From an uncultured Flavobacteriales bacterium (lineage in GTDB: Bacteria > Bacteroidota > Bacteroidia > Flavobacteriales > Crocinitomicaceae): a DNA stretch of 53,881 nucleotides. Each line of letters begins with the position of its first letter. Position 1 is the stretch's first letter. The DNA lies in assembly GCA_946479985.1 (NCBI GenBank), contig CAMLIF010000013.1, forward strand, positions 1 to 53,881, written 5' to 3'. Shown in pieces: positions 8,809 through 17,390 of the stretch. A model generated the notes under the pieces. The model ran no database searches. It was not told where the DNA came from and saw nothing but the letters and a program-made list of their open reading frames with translations. A program made the position numbers and the translations under genes.

Positions 8809-9218
8809 TCACCGAGATTGCGCAAAACGAAAACGATTTACCCTTCATAGCCAAATTGCTCCTGGAGCATTTGGGAACAAGAAAAGTAGTGGCTTTTTAT
8901 GGCGAAATGGGCGCTGGTAAGACAACATTTATCAGCGCACTGCTTCGCGCAATGGGCGTTACTGAAATCGACGGTTCGCCAACTTACGGCTTCGTACAAA
9001 CGTATGAAAGTCCGATGTACGGAACGGTTCACCATTTCGACATGTACCGTATCAATAACGTGGAAGAAGCGTTCGACATTGGTTTCGAAGAATATATCTA
9101 CAGCGATGCATATTCCTTTATCGAATGGCCGTCGAATGTGGCGGAATTACTGCCTGATGATATTGTGGAAGTTTCCATTTCACTGAATAGTGAAGGAGAT
9201 AGGGTGTTTCAGTGGTAA
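8805..9218 (+). CDS. tsaE: tRNA threonylcarbamoyladenosine biosynthesis ATPase TsaE
   Basis: TsaE is the P-loop ATPase that works with TsaB-TsaD in making t6A37 on ANN-decoding tRNAs. The 137-residue protein has Walker A 'GEMGAGKTTF' (about residues 33-42) and the family motifs 'DGSPTYGFVQTYE', 'HFDMYRI' and 'IEWPSNVAELLP' (the conserved W-P). The ATG overlaps the porX stop by four bases (ATGA). The porX-tsaE-ald order is a recurrent Bacteroidota arrangement as I recall it. Confidence 0.93.
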   Translation: MITEIAQNENDLPFIAKLLLEHLGTRKVVAFYGEMGAGKTTFISALLRAMGVTEIDGSPTYGFVQTYESPMYGTVHHFDMYRINNVEEAFDIGFEEYIYSDAYSFIEWPSNVAELLPDDIVEVSISLNSEGDRVFQW

Positions 9219-9231
9219 TTATCAACGTTCA

Positions 9232-9263
9232 AATTATCAAGTTAGATTCTCCTCTTGATAATT
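9232..9263. repeat. Palindromic element AATTATCAAG...CTTGATAATT, copy 1
   Basis: Ten-base arms at 9232-9241 and 9254-9263 are perfectly complementary around a 12-base loop, with a further AATTATCA/GATAATT pair outside them. A second copy with the same arms lies at 24958-24996. It sits in the tsaE-ald gap and may terminate or attenuate read-through, or be a small dispersed repeat. Confidence 0.55.
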
Positions 9264-9352
9264 GATAATTATTCTATTCATAATTCCATTTTCCATAACC
9301 TTATTCATCAAATTCCGTATCTTCGCTATGAATGCGTTGAAACGAAAACCCT

Positions 9353-10579
9353 ATGGTAAAAGATCCTGAATTGTTGAAGCAATTATTGAAAGAAGGGAAC
9401 ATTCTTCCGATGGAGGAAATGCTCGAAATTTCAAAGAAGAAAGGCCAGTTACAAATCGGGATCCCAAAAGAAGTTGGGTTTCAGGAAAGACGCGTTGCGC
9501 TTGTCCCGGAAGCTGTTTCATTTTTGGTTGCAAACGGACACAACGTCAAGATTGAAAAAGGAGCCGGTGAATTAAGCCATTTCTCTGATCGTGAGTACAG
9601 CGAAGCCGGTGCAGAAATTTGTTTCTCTCCCCAGGATATTTTTAATTGCGATTTGATTCTGAAAGTTGCACCACCGAGTGAAGAAGAGGTGGATATGCTG
9701 CGCGGGAGTCAAACGCTCATTTCTGCTTTGCAATTAGGCATGCAGCCAAAAATCATCCTTCAAAAATTGATGCAGAAAAAAATCACTGCTATTGCCTGGG
9801 ATTATATCCGGGATGATGAAGGTGTTTTTGGAATTGTGCGTACAATGGGAGAAATTGCCGGTACCATGTCGATTTTAATTGCCGGTGAATTGCTTTCTTC
9901 GTTTAACGAAGGTAAAGGGATTATGCTTGGTGGTATTGCCGGTGTTCAACCTACGGAAGTGGTAGTTCTTGGTGCCGGAACTGTAGGCGAATTTGCTACG
10001 AGAGCAGCATTAGGATTAGGTGCATCGGTAAAAATATTTGATAACAGTTTATCGCGTTTACGGAGATTACAGAATGATTTGGGTGCACGTGTTTATACCT
10101 CTGTTTTACAGCCAAAAGTGCTTGCTAAAGCAATCATGCGCGCCGATGTAGTTGTTGGTGCTATTCGTTCACCATTAGGCCGAACTCCGTGTGTGGTTTC
10201 TGAAGATATGGTTTCGAATATGAAAGAAGGATCGGTAATCGTAGACGTAAGTATTGATCAGGGTGGTTGTTTTGAAACGTCTAAAGTGACAAATCATAAC
10301 AAGCCGACCTTTGTAAAGCACGGCGTTGTTCATTACTGTGTTCCGAATATTGCTTCACGCGTTCCCAGAACTGCCAGTTTCGCGCTTTCAAATATCTTTT
10401 CGCCGTTATTAATAACCATGGCCGATTCAGGCGGATGTTTGGACCTGATAAGAAATGATCACGGATTCCGCTCAGGAGTTTATATCTACCGAGGAATTCT
10501 CGTAAGTGAAATTTTGGGACAAGTTTTCGATCTGAAATACAAAGACATTGAATTACTGATGATGGGACTAAAAGGATAA
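9353..10579 (+). CDS. ald: Alanine dehydrogenase
   Basis: Ald reversibly deaminates L-alanine to pyruvate with NAD. The 408-residue protein has the AlaDH/PNT N-terminal domain starting 'IGIPKEVGFQERRVALVPE' near residue 35, and the NAD-binding Rossmann motif 'VVVLGAGTVGEFATR' near residue 200, then 'VIVDVSIDQGGCFETSK'. A roughly 33-residue extension precedes the usual start, as in other Bacteroidota homologues; the first in-frame ATG at 9353 was used. A near-match -7 box (TATCTTCG) lies upstream. It is separated from tsaE by 134 bases carrying a palindromic repeat, so it may have its own promoter. Confidence 0.92.
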   Translation: MVKDPELLKQLLKEGNILPMEEMLEISKKKGQLQIGIPKEVGFQERRVALVPEAVSFLVANGHNVKIEKGAGELSHFSDREYSEAGAEICFSPQDIFNCDLILKVAPPSEEEVDMLRGSQTLISALQLGMQPKIILQKLMQKKITAIAWDYIRDDEGVFGIVRTMGEIAGTMSILIAGELLSSFNEGKGIMLGGIAGVQPTEVVVLGAGTVGEFATRAALGLGASVKIFDNSLSRLRRLQNDLGARVYTSVLQPKVLAKAIMRADVVVGAIRSPLGRTPCVVSEDMVSNMKEGSVIVDVSIDQGGCFETSKVTNHNKPTFVKHGVVHYCVPNIASRVPRTASFALSNIFSPLLITMADSGGCLDLIRNDHGFRSGVYIYRGILVSEILGQVFDLKYKDIELLMMGLKG

Positions 10580-10596
10580 CCTTCCGCCAGCATGGA

Positions 10597-10724
10597 CTCA
10601 GTCGCCTTTGGTATGTTCCTGAGTTGGATTTATACACTGATGCCTACTATCAGTTTCATTGAGAATAGCTTGCTCCTTAATATCGTGAGTAATTAAGATC
10701 GCGTAGTTTAAGGAGGTAACTGAG
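10597..10724. repeat. Nested inverted-repeat region between convergent genes
   Basis: The ald-to-10736 gap holds ACTGAT (10636-10641) paired with ATCAGT (10649-10654), then CTCCTTAA (10673-10680) paired with TTAAGGAG (10708-10715), and outer CTCAGT near 10597 complementary to ACTGAG near 10719. Together they could fold into a branched structure. No protein-coding evidence was seen here. Confidence 0.4.
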
Positions 10725-10735
10725 CGTAGACGAAG

Positions 10736-11428
10736 TTAGCCTACTTTTCTACTCGGTTTATAACGTTCTTTTTTACCGGTCCATTTGTAGCGCTTCTTAC
10801 TGAAACTGTTGTCTCCGCCACTTTTCGGCGATAATTTGTAAACAATTCCGATAGAATGCTGGAAATAATCTGAAGAACCGAGGAATTCACTTACAACACC
10901 AATTTTTCCGCTTGTTTGGATATTGATCCCAAAACCTTTATAAATCCAAAAGTTTGAACCAAATGCTACATTTCCCGTTAAGCTGAATCTTTCATCCAGT
11001 GCATTTCTCTGAGTTACCCCGAAACCTAAAGAAGCATACGGATCAAGCCATGGAATGTTGATCATCTTATAAAAGCCATACTTACAATTGAGATCAAATG
11101 ACAGGAACATTCCGGATCTGTCTGTGCTTAAATTGATCAGTTTCCCTGCTTTATAATAATTATACGCTCCTGCAAATTCAGCACTTAAACCATATTTAAA
11201 ACGTCTTTCAACTGTTAATCGTGTTGGATAAGCAAGTCCGTTCCAGGACTGGCTTACATCAAAAGGTTGACAGAACTCACGACCATCATCTTCTACAAAA
11301 TTCCAGCTTACTCCAAATGCCCAGGTGTAAGGTTTGGCTTTTGGTGACCAATCGTAAGGCTGTGACCAGGTAACAGAGGTGGAAATCAGCAATACAAATA
11401 ATATGGTGATGCGTTGTAATGACAACAT
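10736..11428 (-). CDS. Putative outer membrane beta-barrel protein
   Basis: The 230-residue protein begins with a signal peptide (hydrophobic core 'ITILFVLLISTSVTWS', cleavage near SQ). It then alternates amphipathic strands rich in aromatic residues, such as 'LSAEFAGAYNYYKAG', 'FLSFDLNCKYGFYK' and 'DPYASLGFGVTQRN', which suggests an OmpA-N-like eight-stranded barrel. The C-terminal tail is strongly basic (Lys/Arg-rich after about residue 200) and does not end as a barrel strand. No OmpA peptidoglycan-binding domain is present. Function unknown. A -7 box lies 18 bases upstream of the ATG. Confidence 0.6.
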   Translation of the reverse strand: MLSLQRITILFVLLISTSVTWSQPYDWSPKAKPYTWAFGVSWNFVEDDGREFCQPFDVSQSWNGLAYPTRLTVERRFKYGLSAEFAGAYNYYKAGKLINLSTDRSGMFLSFDLNCKYGFYKMINIPWLDPYASLGFGVTQRNALDERFSLTGNVAFGSNFWIYKGFGINIQTSGKIGVVSEFLGSSDYFQHSIGIVYKLSPKSGGDNSFSKKRYKWTGKKERYKPSRKVG

Positions 11429-11446
11429 AGTTTGATTTTTTTTTCA

Positions 11447-11454
11447 CAAAAATA
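11447..11454 (-). promoter_or_regulatory. -7 promoter box for the gene at 10736-11428
   Basis: The minus strand reads TATTTTTG, an exact TAnnTTTG match, 18 bases before the ATG. It overlaps an A/T-rich run, which lowers its weight. Confidence 0.35.
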
Positions 11455-11582
11455 AAATATTCCCTATTTATCAGTTTATTAAGTTTTCGTTTATTCAAAG
11501 TAATCGTTAACATTCGGTGTTCATAAGTTGTTTTTTTTTAAACAGGAAAATGTAAAATGACATATTCTGTTATATTTACTCC

Positions 11583-12776
11583 ATGTGGAATTCGTTGTTG
11601 AACATTGGCATAAAAAACGCCGGAAACGATAGGGAGAAAGGTATTATCCGTAAACTCAATTTTATCACGATTCTCGGAATTCTCAATGTTTTTGCCGCTG
11701 GTGCAATCTATTGTTTCTTGGGGATGTATGATGTGATTCTTCCCTTTCTGGTTATTCTGATTATTTGCCCGTTTGTTTTTGTTTTTAATCACAAATGGGG
11801 ATATGTCACGGCTTCTTACATGTTTTTTGTCGTAACTGCTATTTTACTTTTTTATTTCACCCTGCTTTTCGGCGTTAAATCTATGGTGTTCATGTATTTC
11901 TTTCCAGCATTTTTCTTCATGATCCACATGTTCGGGAGACGGGAAGTGAGAATACACATGATCATCATGTCGGTGCTATACACTATCGGAATTATAGCAT
12001 GTGTAGCGCTTTTTTGGGTTCCGCATAAAGGGTGTTTCTCAGATGAACAATGTACTGTAATTGCTGCCTGTTGTACTGTTTTGAGTTTCATTACCTCGCT
12101 TGCGTTGTTCATAATGGGATTGCAGGAAAATTGCAATCAGCAGGAGAAAATTGAGAAAATGCTTGATGAGAAAAATGTGCTTTTGTCGGAGATCTACCAC
12201 AGGGTGAAAAATAATTTATCTATTGTTACCGGTTTGATCAATATGAAGAAGAATACAGTTGAAACTCCCGAAGCAATTGACGCACTGGAAGATTGCAGAA
12301 GCAGAATTTATTCTATCGCGATGATCCACCAGTATATGATGACTTCCGAAGAAGTTGGAGTACTTGATTTCAAAGAGTACGTTTCAGACCTTGTATATAA
12401 TATTGATAATAGTTTAGGAGATGAGGGTGAAGTTTCTGTATTCTCAAATCCGGTTCAAATGCCCTTGTCACAAGCTGTGCCATGCGGTTTGATCATTAAC
12501 GAACTAGTCACAAATGCATTCAAACACGCTAAAGTTCCCGGCCGTAGATTAAAGATTGAAATAACAGTTTCTGAAAAGGACGGACTGCTTTATATCAAGT
12601 TGGCAGATAATGGCCCCGGAAATTTTGTTGCTCACACGGAAAAAGATGAAAAAGCGCTTGGTTTTGAGTTGGTTGAAGCCTTATCGGAACAACTCGAAGC
12701 ATCTCTTTCCTGCGAAAACAAAGACGGGCACATTGTCAGATTAAGCTTCAAACTAAAGTCTCACAGGAATTCGTAA
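11583..12776 (+). CDS. HisKA_2-type sensor histidine kinase, membrane-bound
   Basis: Residues 28-180 contain about six hydrophobic segments ('FITILGILNVFAAGAIYCFL', 'LPFLVILIICPFVFVF' and others), so the sensor part is integral to the inner membrane. The cytoplasmic kinase core has the HisKA_2 H-box 'SEIYHRVKNNLSIVTGL' with phospho-acceptor H206, an N-box 'LIINELVTNAFKHA' and G-box 'LADNGPG'. HisKA_2 kinases usually signal in stress or phosphorelay pathways. No response regulator lies next to it, so it is an orphan here. The 3' end overlaps the convergent helicase by 16 bases. Confidence 0.85.
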   Translation: MWNSLLNIGIKNAGNDREKGIIRKLNFITILGILNVFAAGAIYCFLGMYDVILPFLVILIICPFVFVFNHKWGYVTASYMFFVVTAILLFYFTLLFGVKSMVFMYFFPAFFFMIHMFGRREVRIHMIIMSVLYTIGIIACVALFWVPHKGCFSDEQCTVIAACCTVLSFITSLALFIMGLQENCNQQEKIEKMLDEKNVLLSEIYHRVKNNLSIVTGLINMKKNTVETPEAIDALEDCRSRIYSIAMIHQYMMTSEEVGVLDFKEYVSDLVYNIDNSLGDEGEVSVFSNPVQMPLSQAVPCGLIINELVTNAFKHAKVPGRRLKIEITVSEKDGLLYIKLADNGPGNFVAHTEKDEKALGFELVEALSEQLEASLSCENKDGHIVRLSFKLKSHRNS

Positions 12777-14533
12777 GCACTTTTATAATTTCCTATTTCT
12801 TCTGTATAGCTTATCAGGTCATTGTAGAACTTGTCGTTTCCAAGCGTAGAAGAATCGCCTATAAGTACACATAATTCTTTTGCTCTTGAAATGGCCACGT
12901 TTGTTCTTCTGTAATCGCTCAAAAAACCAATTTGCTGCTCTTCGTTGGATCGTGTAAGAGAAATGAAACAATTGACGGCTTCCTGTCCCTGAATGCTGTC
13001 GATTGTTGAAATGCGCCAGCCTGATTCAATAACTTTACGGATTTCATCCAGTTGAGCACTGTAAGGCGATAAAATGACTGTTTCAGAAGCCCGCACATGG
13101 AAATGATCCAGCATTTTTTGAAGAATCTCGATCTCAGAAAGGTTGTAAGTGCTTCCTGTAATTTCATCTTTTTGTTCGCCTTCCCCGTAACCGGCCATAT
13201 CAATAAAATAAAGGCTTGCAGGAGATATGCCAACTGCCGTTTGAAGCTGGTTCCGGTAAAAAAACGGATTAATTGCACCGACAATTTCTTCACCCATTCG
13301 GTATTGTGTATTCAGAAGATAAGGTTCCTGAGCGGAACAGGCAGCTTCCAGTAAACTAACTGTTAACTCACGGGCTTTTGGCGAAAATACGGTTGGAGGA
13401 AGTTGCTGCGGATCGCCGCACAAAACCAAACGTTTTCCGAAACTTGCCGCCAGCCAGGCTAAAGGACTCATACATTGTCCGGCTTCATCCATAATGACAA
13501 TATCACTTATTTTTTCTTTCGGCAGATGATTGAACAATGAAACAGGTGTTCCAGCAATAACAGGAATACTTTCAATCAATTGCTGAAAAATTTGCTTTCG
13601 CATAGTTCGGATCTCACTGCGCATTTGTCGCAAATCTTGCTGAGCCCCGCGTTTTTCCTGTTTTGCTTCCGGAGTGAAATTCCGAATAGAACGTGTGGCA
13701 ACCTGAACTGCTTTTTGAATGGATTTCTGCAGATGTTCAATTGCCTTTCCCTGGGTTCGCAGTAAATGTCCTTCACTCGTGAAAGGAAGTACAAGCGGAT
13801 GAATTTTTTCATCATTTCCCAAGCGCAAAATCCCGGTTTTTTCTTCCAGGAGTTTCAAGCAGATGTTATCAACCGCCGTATTGCTCGGTGCGCAAATGAT
13901 CACTTGTTTTTTGTCGGCAACTAATTTCAAAATAGACTGAACAAGTGTGGTTGTTTTTCCTGTTCCGGGAGGCCCCTGAATACAAACCGTTTTACGGTCA
14001 CTGAGAATGGCGCTTACTGCAAGCTGTTGATTGGTATTGAGTTTTGGATTTTCTAACGGAATGAAATCAGATTTGGGTTCAGTTTTCAACTCTTCTTCGA
14101 ATGCCTGCAGATGAGGTTTGGTTTCCAGGAATTGTATTCCCAGCTCCATGCATTTGAATGTGACATCATCCGGTTGAAAATCGACGCGGAATGAAAAGTC
14201 ATGCGGGTTGAAATCGGTTTCTTCGTCGATCCGGACTTCCATTTCTGTTCCGTCCAATGCGGCTAATCTTCCGGTTATTATTTGATCATTCACATGAAGT
14301 ACTAATTTGCAGCCGTTGTAGAAAAACTGATCATTGATGTGAAACGAAGCTTTCAGGTGCAGAATGGTTGAAACCCCGTTGTCGGTTACTTTTTTGCAAT
14401 CAAGCGGAAATATAGAAAGTCCCATTGCGCGTAATTCGACCGGAGAACATTTTTCCTGGCGTGTTTTTTCGTCTTTGGCGTAAGCTATTTCTGCCTGAAC
14501 GGCTTCTTTGAGTTTGGGTTGAAGCTGGGACAT
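12761..14533 (-). CDS. Superfamily 1 DNA/RNA helicase, UPF1/IGHMBP2-like
   Basis: The ATG at 14533 lies 2 bases after the upstream RluA-like stop and gives about 590 residues; the open frame to 14617 is overlap with that gene. Helicase motifs are clear: Walker A 'GPPGTGKTTT', 'APSNTAVDN' (Ia), 'IVIMDEAGQ' (II, DEAG), 'LCGDPQQLPP' (III), 'YRMGEEI' (IV) and 'RTNVAISRAK' (VI). The DEAG box and N-terminal beta-barrel-like region are typical of the SMUBP2/Dna2/UPF1 group, 5'-to-3' ATP-driven unwinding enzymes. Cellular role in bacteria is not established. It ends an operon of ABC exporter and pseudouridine synthase genes. Confidence 0.88.
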   Translation of the reverse strand: MSQLQPKLKEAVQAEIAYAKDEKTRQEKCSPVELRAMGLSIFPLDCKKVTDNGVSTILHLKASFHINDQFFYNGCKLVLHVNDQIITGRLAALDGTEMEVRIDEETDFNPHDFSFRVDFQPDDVTFKCMELGIQFLETKPHLQAFEEELKTEPKSDFIPLENPKLNTNQQLAVSAILSDRKTVCIQGPPGTGKTTTLVQSILKLVADKKQVIICAPSNTAVDNICLKLLEEKTGILRLGNDEKIHPLVLPFTSEGHLLRTQGKAIEHLQKSIQKAVQVATRSIRNFTPEAKQEKRGAQQDLRQMRSEIRTMRKQIFQQLIESIPVIAGTPVSLFNHLPKEKISDIVIMDEAGQCMSPLAWLAASFGKRLVLCGDPQQLPPTVFSPKARELTVSLLEAACSAQEPYLLNTQYRMGEEIVGAINPFFYRNQLQTAVGISPASLYFIDMAGYGEGEQKDEITGSTYNLSEIEILQKMLDHFHVRASETVILSPYSAQLDEIRKVIESGWRISTIDSIQGQEAVNCFISLTRSNEEQQIGFLSDYRRTNVAISRAKELCVLIGDSSTLGNDKFYNDLISYTEEIGNYKSAYEFL

Positions 14534-14535
14534 GT

Positions 14536-16203
14536 CTAAAATGGAACGGGGGCGTTGAATTTCATTACTTTTTTTGTTACCGGATGTTCGAACGAAATGA
14601 ATTCTGCATGTAAACACAATCTTTTATCCGGAATTCCATACAAATCATCTCCTATAATCGGAGTGTTTAATCCAAGCGTATGAGCTGCATGAACCCGTAA
14701 TTGATGTGTTCTTCCGGTAATCGGATAAAACTCAATGCGTGTTTGGTTGTTTTGTCGATCTACAACCTTGTAATGCGTTACGGCCTTCGAGCCATGTTCA
14801 TAGCAAACTAATTGTCGCGGCCGGTCGTCTAAATCAACACGCAAAGGTAAATCGATTGTTCCGCTGTCTGATGTTACAATTCCGTCCAGCAAAGCAATAT
14901 ATCTTTTCTGAACCCGGCGTTTGATGAATTGGCGTTGAAGTTTGGTATAAGCTGAAGTATTTTTGGCTATAACCAGGCATCCGGAAGTTGACATATCCAA
15001 ACGATGAACGCACAAATTTCCTTCGGCTTCCGGGCGCATTTCTTTTATTCTGCTGTAAACCGATTCATAAATTGTTTTTCCGGGAACGGATAGCATTTCT
15101 GACGGTTTGTTTACCACAATAATGTCTTCGTCCTCATAAAGAAAAGGAAGTGCCACCTCAGCAGAAATTACTTTTAAAAGCGGATTTTCATCAACGTTAA
15201 TCCCTTGTAGCATGTGTCCGAGAATGGGTTCACATTTCCCTCTGCACGAAGGATAATAATTGCCATGCACGCGAATTTCTGATCTCGGACTTTCTCCCCA
15301 CCAGAATTCAGCTAATGCAACAGGACGGAGTTTATGTAAAAAAGCGTATTGCAGTAATTTTGGGGCGGCACATTCTCCGGCTCCGGCTGGAATTCCGAGT
15401 GGAGCATTCACAAAAATTTTACTGAGACTTTTATTCTCTAAATGCGCATTGAGAAATGTATAATTGTCGAAAAGCTGCTGCTGTAGCGTAGCCGATCCTT
15501 CTGCACGCTTTGTTTTCAGCTCTTCCATCTTTTGAATGATGGGCCCCAGGTTAACATTGATTTCATTTTTCTTATGCATGAAATAACGCTGCATGTTTTT
15601 CAGCACCAATTTATCATCAATACTTGCCTGGTTCAGAATGTCAAGCTCGGCTTTATCCTTTTCCGGATCGAGTTTTTTTCGTAATTCCAGTCGTTCGGTT
15701 CTGTTTTGTTGAATGAGGAGTTTTTGCTCTTCTACTTTTTCAAACTCTTCAGCTTCCAGTTTTTTCAACTTCGCTGTTAAAACCGGGAGATCTTTGTTTA
15801 GTTCCAATTCCTGGATTTCCTGAGTGATTTTGTTTAGTTCAGCTTCTCCGATTTTAAAGAAACTATTCTCAACAAGCATATCGAAAACGGGGGGAACAAA
15901 ACCCGAATGATGATTTGAATTCCCGACTTTTCCTGAAAAAGCAGCTAAATAACCTAACTCATCATTCTCATTTTGAACAACAAGTACACCGAACATTTTT
16001 CCAATGGGTGTTCCGTCATTAGCAGAATCGAGCCCGAAATTGTGACCAAAAGGATTCGTCTTCAGGATTTCCTGAATTTCCTTGCTCGCTGTTTCGGCAA
16101 GTTGATGTGTTTCGTAATAAAATGGAAATGTAAACTTTTCAGGTAATTGAATACCCGAAATGTCAGTTTTAAATAAATGGAAAAAATCAGATTCGCCGGC
16201 CAC
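14536..16203 (-). CDS. RluA-family RNA pseudouridine synthase with long N-terminal region
   Basis: At 555 residues it is about twice the length of simple RluA enzymes. The C-terminal third is the catalytic domain: 'ILVNKPSEMLSVPGK'-like entry, the active-site loop 'HRLDMSTSGCLVIAK' with the catalytic Asp, and 'ITGRTHQLRVHAAH'. The first 350 residues include conserved 'GKMFGVLVVQ', 'FVPPVFDML', a charged coiled-coil segment (about residues 120-230) and a Cys cluster ('CAAPKLLQYAF', 'YPSCRGKCEPILGHML') that could bind metal. It should modify uridine in rRNA or tRNA; the target is unknown. Start is GTG, sharing one base with the upstream TAG (TAGTG), showing tight coupling. Confidence 0.85.
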   Translation of the reverse strand: MAGESDFFHLFKTDISGIQLPEKFTFPFYYETHQLAETASKEIQEILKTNPFGHNFGLDSANDGTPIGKMFGVLVVQNENDELGYLAAFSGKVGNSNHHSGFVPPVFDMLVENSFFKIGEAELNKITQEIQELELNKDLPVLTAKLKKLEAEEFEKVEEQKLLIQQNRTERLELRKKLDPEKDKAELDILNQASIDDKLVLKNMQRYFMHKKNEINVNLGPIIQKMEELKTKRAEGSATLQQQLFDNYTFLNAHLENKSLSKIFVNAPLGIPAGAGECAAPKLLQYAFLHKLRPVALAEFWWGESPRSEIRVHGNYYPSCRGKCEPILGHMLQGINVDENPLLKVISAEVALPFLYEDEDIIVVNKPSEMLSVPGKTIYESVYSRIKEMRPEAEGNLCVHRLDMSTSGCLVIAKNTSAYTKLQRQFIKRRVQKRYIALLDGIVTSDSGTIDLPLRVDLDDRPRQLVCYEHGSKAVTHYKVVDRQNNQTRIEFYPITGRTHQLRVHAAHTLGLNTPIIGDDLYGIPDKRLCLHAEFISFEHPVTKKVMKFNAPVPF

Positions 16204-17390
16204 TACAATAAACTTCGTTCACTCTCAAATTTACGATGAGACTGTAAGACTACCAATACTGCAAGTGTAACCATTACACTAAAGGCTAAAACAACATATT
16301 GAAGCTCGAGTGTTCCGGCAATCAATTCTTTTGTAGCCAGTACTACATTTATTACCGGAATAACGGCAGTGACATAATTTAGTTCAATTCCCGGGAAAAA
16401 TCCAACCATTCCTGGAAGAACGACCAACATGTTTAAAGGAGAAATGATGCTTTGTGCTTCCTTGAAACTTTTTGCGCGAATGGCAATTGGCACCATGATT
16501 CCGGCAAAGAAGAAGATCATCGGAATCAATAAAACGTAGAGCATTGCAATGAATCCCGGGCTTAAAATGTCGTTTACGATAGCAATTAATTCCGGCGCTT
16601 TTTGCGGATCTAATGATTCAATTGAAAGGAAAAGCCCGATTAAACTGAAGGTTGATGCCATAACTCCGGAAGTTACAACAACGAGCATTTTCCCAATCAG
16701 GATTTTCCAGCGTTTTACCGGTGTTGTCAGCAATGTTTCCAAAGTTCCGCGCTCTTTTTCTCCGGTAAACAAGTCAATTGCCGGATACATACAGCCCATA
16801 AAGCCGAAAGCAATGAAGAAATAGGGTAGAATACCACCGGCCAGTTTCCCGAACATTTCTTTATTGGAAGCAACGTTTGAATATTCAACTGCCAACGGAG
16901 TAATACTGGTTTCACGGATTTTTAGTTTTGCGTAGCGTTCCTGTTTCAGTTTTGCTTCAATCACAGCAACATACGTTTCAAAACGTTCCTTCATTCCAAG
17001 GTCTGTTCCGTCGTGATAAACAGTGATTTGTACCGGTTCAAGTGCATTGAGCTTTTCTGCTTCGTTCGGGGAAACATAACAACCCAATTCAATTTTTTTA
17101 TCCTGGATATCTTTTTTTAGTTTGTTCGTGTCGGAATAAGGAATGAATTCTTTTTTACCTAGTTCTTTCGGCAACCTGATTAATTCCTCTTCAAATTTTC
17201 CTGCCTGGTTCGAAACCAACCCGATCTTAATTTGCTTCGCTTCTGTTTCAGCCGCAAACTTGTCAGAGATCTTCATGTAAACATTCATGATAACCGGAAA
17301 AATCAGGGTTGGAATAACCACCATCATGATAATTGTTCGTCGATCGCGAAGCGTATCTTTTATTTCCTTTTTGTAGATGTTAAAAATCAT
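16203..17390 (-). CDS. ABC-2 type permease, NatB-like
   Basis: The 395-residue protein begins 'IYKKEIKDTLRDRRTIIMM' followed by a first membrane segment, then a large soluble loop of about 150 residues, then around five more membrane segments at the C-terminus ('GGILPYFFIAFGFMGC', 'MLYVLLIPMIFFFAGIM' and others). This topology is that of NatB/CcmB-type exporter permeases. It overlaps the ATPase gene by four bases upstream. The substrate is unknown; NatAB exports sodium in Bacillus, but that cannot be assumed here. Confidence 0.85.
   Translation of the reverse strand: MIFNIYKKEIKDTLRDRRTIIMMVVIPTLIFPVIMNVYMKISDKFAAETEAKQIKIGLVSNQAGKFEEELIRLPKELGKKEFIPYSDTNKLKKDIQDKKIELGCYVSPNEAEKLNALEPVQITVYHDGTDLGMKERFETYVAVIEAKLKQERYAKLKIRETSITPLAVEYSNVASNKEMFGKLAGGILPYFFIAFGFMGCMYPAIDLFTGEKERGTLETLLTTPVKRWKILIGKMLVVVTSGVMASTFSLIGLFLSIESLDPQKAPELIAIVNDILSPGFIAMLYVLLIPMIFFFAGIMVPIAIRAKSFKEAQSIISPLNMLVVLPGMVGFFPGIELNYVTAVIPVINVVLATKELIAGTLELQYVVLAFSVMVTLAVLVVLQSHRKFESERSLL

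Noticed and set aside
12919..13293. Alternative minus-strand ORF inside the helicase gene
   Set aside because: It is an out-of-frame shadow of strongly conserved helicase motifs.
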